This document shows positions 61,555 to 64,000 of a stretch of 64,000 nt of DNA, in pieces. The position numbers and the translations under genes are program-made. This DNA comes from Cohnella phaseoli (lineage in GTDB: Bacteria; Bacillota; Bacilli; Paenibacillales; Paenibacillaceae). Position 1 is the first letter of the stretch; each line of letters begins with the position of its first letter. The stretch covers positions 372,001 through 436,000 of the forward strand of contig NZ_QRDZ01000002.1 of assembly GCF_003386235.1 (NCBI RefSeq), in the 5' to 3' direction. A model generated the notes under the pieces. The model made no database searches, had not been told where the DNA came from, and saw nothing but the letters and a program-made list of their open reading frames with translations.

Positions 61555-62599
61555 CGGGCTTTCCCTCCCCGTGGACCATGACGACTTTGGCCGTAACGCC
61601 GCTCTTGCGGCGGATCGATTCGAAGGCTTGCTCGTATTCCTCCAGCTTGAACCGGTGCGTAACGAGCGATTCAAAATCGAGCAGCCCGGCCGCCAGCAGC
61701 TGCAATACCTTGCTCCAGCTTTGCGTCGTGTACGAGAAAATGCCATGCACCGTCAAATCCTGCAGCATGATCAGATCGCTCGGCAGCGTCAACTGCTTGT
61801 CGGAGCCGGCCACCCCTTCCAGGACGACGTGGCCGCCCGGCTTGCATAGCCCAAAGCAGCTTGCCACCGCCTCGACGCTTCCCGACGTTTCGACGACCAA
61901 GTCTACCCCCTGGCCGTTCGTCCAGGCTTTGATCCGCTCCTGCGGATCGTCCGTCCTGTTGTTGATCCAGCGGGTCGCTCCGAGCGTCCGGCCGAATTCC
62001 AGCTGGTTGTCGCGTGTCCCGATCAGGATAATCTCCGCCGCTCCGAACGCTTGGAGCACTTGAACGGTCAGCAGGCCCAGCGTGCCCGGACCGATCACCG
62101 CCGCCGTCATACCCGGCTTAAACGGCGTCCGCATCACGCCGCGCAGCACGGTCGCGGCCGGCTCGACCAGCACCGCCGCCTCGAAGGACAGCGAGTCCGG
62201 AATCCGGTGAATCCCCGACGCGGGAGCGACGACCTGCTCTGCCGCCCCTCCGCGGCGAGTAAAGCCGAGCTGATCGTAATTCAGACATAGATTCGTTAAG
62301 CCGCTCCGGCACGATTCGCAGCGGCCGCAGGCGACAATGCCTTCGGAGATAACCCGGTCGCCCGGCTTGACATGGGCGACCGCCGAGCCGACCGCTTCCA
62401 CCACGCCGCTCCATTCGTGGCCCGGAACGACCGGATAGGTGACATATTGCTCGGATACTTGCCCGTTCAGAATTTCCAGATCCGTGCCGCAGATGCCTAC
62501 GGCCATCGACCGCACCCTCACCTCGTCGGCGCCCGGCTCCAGCGGCTCAAGCTCCTCGATGCCAAGCTCTCCCGGCCCTCTGATGACCAATCCCCTCAT
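61538..62599 (-). CDS. Zinc-dependent medium-chain dehydrogenase
   Basis: The 353-residue protein has catalytic zinc ligands in VGICGTDLEIL and PGHEWSG, the structural loop CGRCESCRSGLTNLC and the nucleotide motif VIGPGTLGLLTVQVL. It belongs to the threonine/sorbitol dehydrogenase group. Its position between the FAH hydrolase and the kinase suggests that it oxidises a hydroxyl of a (deoxy)sugar acid, perhaps 2-keto-3-deoxygalactonate, giving a diketo acid for the hydrolase. That step is inference. Confidence 0.88.
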   Translation of the reverse strand: MRGLVIRGPGELGIEELEPLEPGADEVRVRSMAVGICGTDLEILNGQVSEQYVTYPVVPGHEWSGVVEAVGSAVAHVKPGDRVISEGIVACGRCESCRSGLTNLCLNYDQLGFTRRGGAAEQVVAPASGIHRIPDSLSFEAAVLVEPAATVLRGVMRTPFKPGMTAAVIGPGTLGLLTVQVLQAFGAAEIILIGTRDNQLEFGRTLGATRWINNRTDDPQERIKAWTNGQGVDLVVETSGSVEAVASCFGLCKPGGHVVLEGVAGSDKQLTLPSDLIMLQDLTVHGIFSYTTQSWSKVLQLLAAGLLDFESLVTHRFKLEEYEQAFESIRRKSGVTAKVVMVHGEGKPDERLA

Positions 62600-62601
62600 G
62601 C

Positions 62602-63426
62602 TTATTCCCCCTTGAACACAGTCTCCAGAGTGCCCAGCTTCTCAATCGTCACCGCCGTCCGGTCGCCCGGCTTAAGCCAGTCTCTCTCTTCCGGCGGGTA
62701 TCCGGCAACAACGCCTTCGGGCGTACCCGTCAGCAAAAGGTCTCCCGGCTCAAGCGTCATATACCGGGACACATAAGCGATAATCTCGTCCACGCGAAAA
62801 ATCATGTCTCTCGTATTGGAGTTTTGCTTTAACTCGCCGTTGCGCGTCAGACTGATTTGCAGCTCGTTCGGATCACCCACCTCGTCCGCTGTGACGAGGT
62901 ACGGCCCCGCGGGACAGAAGCCGTCCATGATTTTGCCGAGCATCCACTGCGATGTGCGATTCTGCAAGTCTCTCGCCGACAGATCGTTAATGCTGCAGTA
63001 GCCGAAGACGTACCCAAGCGCCTCGTCTTTGGACACGTTTTTCGCCCGCTTGCCGATTACGACGCCCAATTCCGCTTCATAATCGTATTCCGCTGCCGCA
63101 GTGCCAAGGGTCACTTCCTCGCCGTGAGCCGCCAGCGCGTTCTCGAACTTATTGAACAGGATCGGCGTCGCCGGCACCGGCAGCCCTGCCTCCTCCGCAT
63201 GCTTTTTATAGTTCAGCCCGACGCAAATGATTTTTCCGCCCCCGGGAATGCAAGGCAGCCAGCGGACTTCCGTCTCCTTGACGCCTTCTGCGGAAGCTTG
63301 AGCGGGCTCGATCCGCTTGTCTCCGCGAATGATCTCGGCCAGGTCGGCCTGGACCGGGTAAATGCTGCCATCGATCGCCAAGCCGGTTAACGTTTGTCCT
63401 TCATGTAAGTAACGAACGAATTTCAT
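62602..63426 (-). CDS. Fumarylacetoacetate hydrolase family protein
   Basis: The 274-residue protein has the FAH core: KIICVGLNYKKHAEEAG, ILFNKFENALAAHGEEV, the metal ligands in YDYEAELGVVIGKRAKNVS and YCSINDLSARDLQ, and LEPGDLLLTGTPEGVVAGY. Members split carbon-carbon bonds of diketo acids, for example 2,4-diketo-3-deoxy-sugar acids in non-phosphorylating sugar pathways. As first gene of the operon it suggests that cleavage is the final step. GGTAGGAGG precedes the ATG. Confidence 0.9.
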   Translation of the reverse strand: MKFVRYLHEGQTLTGLAIDGSIYPVQADLAEIIRGDKRIEPAQASAEGVKETEVRWLPCIPGGGKIICVGLNYKKHAEEAGLPVPATPILFNKFENALAAHGEEVTLGTAAAEYDYEAELGVVIGKRAKNVSKDEALGYVFGYCSINDLSARDLQNRTSQWMLGKIMDGFCPAGPYLVTADEVGDPNELQISLTRNGELKQNSNTRDMIFRVDEIIAYVSRYMTLEPGDLLLTGTPEGVVAGYPPEERDWLKPGDRTAVTIEKLGTLETVFKGE

Positions 63427-63459
63427 GTGTACAGCCTCCTACCATCGTTTGATGCGCTT

Positions 63460-63522
63460 ATTCTAGCACCGCCCGCAGCGGATTGATTTAGCCTGAAGCA
63501 GAAACTTGTTGCACGATTCCGA
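63460..63522 (-). promoter_or_regulatory. Sugar-acid operon promoter with AraC-type half-site
   Basis: TAGAAT (minus strand 63465-63460) is a likely -10 and there is no good -35. TTGCACGATTCCGA (63509-63522) lies about 45-60 bases upstream, where an AraC activator would bind. A near copy (13 of 14 bases) is at 63596-63609 beside the divergent AraC gene. Confidence 0.5.
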
Positions 63523-63532
63523 AATAAATCAA

Positions 63533-63564
63533 AACGCCTTATCCAGTTTATTTGATAAGGCGTT
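63533..63564. other. Perfect 11-bp hairpin in divergent promoter region
   Basis: AACGCCTTATC (63533-63543) pairs perfectly with GATAAGGCGTT (63554-63564). On the minus strand it is followed by TTGATTTATTT, so it looks like a terminator. However, it lies between two divergent starts where nothing needs termination, unless a transcript enters from the right. An operator or attenuator is an alternative. Confidence 0.55.
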
Positions 63565-63595
63565 CTCCGAATGATACGATATCTATAAGTTTATT

Positions 63596-63609
63596 TTGCA
63601 CAATTCCGA
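63596..63609 (+). promoter_or_regulatory. Second AraC-type direct-repeat site
   Basis: TTGCACAATTCCGA lies 17 bases before the AraC start codon and differs by one base from the sequence at 63509-63522, in the same orientation 87 bases away. The position suggests autoregulation. Confidence 0.5.
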
Positions 63610-63625
63610 TTGGCGGTGATCCGAT

Positions 63626-64000
63626 ATGACGCTTGCTCTGGGCAAGCCCGCTTCCGCTTTGGAGCTGTCGCCAAGCGTGCATTGGGCTCAGCGGCATTAT
63701 CGTTCCCCTTCGTTTCAATGGCGCAGACGCATCTACGATTATGAGCTGCTCTTCGTCGTGAGGGGAGAGCTGCTCGTGACGCTGCGCGATGAAGGGATTT
63801 CGTTTCCGGTTCAGGCCAACGCCTTCCTGTTTCTTCAAGCCGGCTCTCATCATGAAATCCAGGTGCGCTCGGAGCCCGATGCGGAGCTGCTCGGCATTCA
63901 CTTCGATTTCTTCGACGAGTTGGAGGTTCGGCAGGACAGAGACATTATCGTCGACGAGCAGGACGTCAGATCGGCTTCATTCTGCGCCCTTCCGCTGATC
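63626..64000 (+). CDS. AraC-family regulator, N-terminal part
   Basis: The first 125 residues are present before the window edge. They form a cupin-type AraC ligand-binding domain: RRRIYDYELLFVVRGELLVTLRD, AFLFLQAGSHHEIQV and ELLGIHFDFF. The DNA-binding domain lies outside. ATG 63626 follows GGCGGTGATC. It is divergent from the FAH-led sugar-acid operon and is its probable activator. Confidence 0.82.
   Translation, partial: MTLALGKPASALELSPSVHWAQRHYRSPSFQWRRRIYDYELLFVVRGELLVTLRDEGISFPVQANAFLFLQAGSHHEIQVRSEPDAELLGIHFDFFDELEVRQDRDIIVDEQDVRSASFCALPLI

Overview
The window looks like a chromosomal segment of a GC-rich Paenibacillaceae bacterium (Paenibacillus or Cohnella type). The evidence is AGGAGG-type ribosome sites, frequent TTG and GTG starts, YesM/YesN-type two-component pairs beside MalFG-type sugar transporters, an SLH-anchored surface enzyme, and orthologues of Bacillus genes such as nrdI/nrdE, sbcCD and yhbH. 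About 55 genes are visible and most are on the minus strand. I see no rRNA, tRNA, CRISPR array or prophage.

Region 1 (1-11.3 kb) is housekeeping and genome maintenance. It holds a class Ib ribonucleotide reductase operon (nrdI-nrdE, cut by the window edge) with paired NrdR boxes, a PAS-GGDEF-EAL signalling protein and two small membrane proteins. A 95-bp tandem repeat array follows, then an IS1595-like gene lacking the DDE core behind an SOS-type promoter with two LexA boxes. After that come sbcD-sbcC and yhbH.

Region 2 (11.3-25.5 kb) is a sugar locus. A YesM/YesN pair precedes a binding protein, a TIM-barrel protein, two permeases and an FAD oxidoreductase. It ends with a 1972-residue secreted, SLH-anchored protein that has five N-terminal discoidin-like domains and what looks like a circularly permuted sixth one inside its helical catalytic region.

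Region 3 (25.6-44.5 kb) is the most unusual part. One long operon encodes two binding proteins (one fused to carbohydrate-binding-like modules), two complete MalF/MalG permease pairs, an NHL-repeat/Yip1 membrane protein and a DUF5696 surface protein, but no ATPase. It is followed by a GntR/LacI-type repressor, a GH38 alpha-mannosidase and a cytoplasmic GH18 enzyme. A palindrome of the form TTTGGTATACCAAA occurs at three promoters of the region, including the repressor's own, and suggests one regulon. Import of mannose- and GlcNAc-containing glycans is an inference.

Region 4 (44.5-54.9 kb) holds a second YesN/YesM pair divergent from MalF-MalG-binding protein, a GHL6-type glycosidase and a sulfatase, which suggests use of a sulfated glycan.

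Region 5 (55-64 kb) holds asparaginase, a CutC-family protein and a sugar-acid operon. The operon encodes an FAH hydrolase, a zinc dehydrogenase, an APH-type kinase, a divergent enolase paralogue with two changed active-site residues and D-galactonate dehydratase. A second dehydrogenase lies downstream. A divergent AraC regulator, cut by the window edge, and near-identical direct repeats in the shared promoter region suggest its control.
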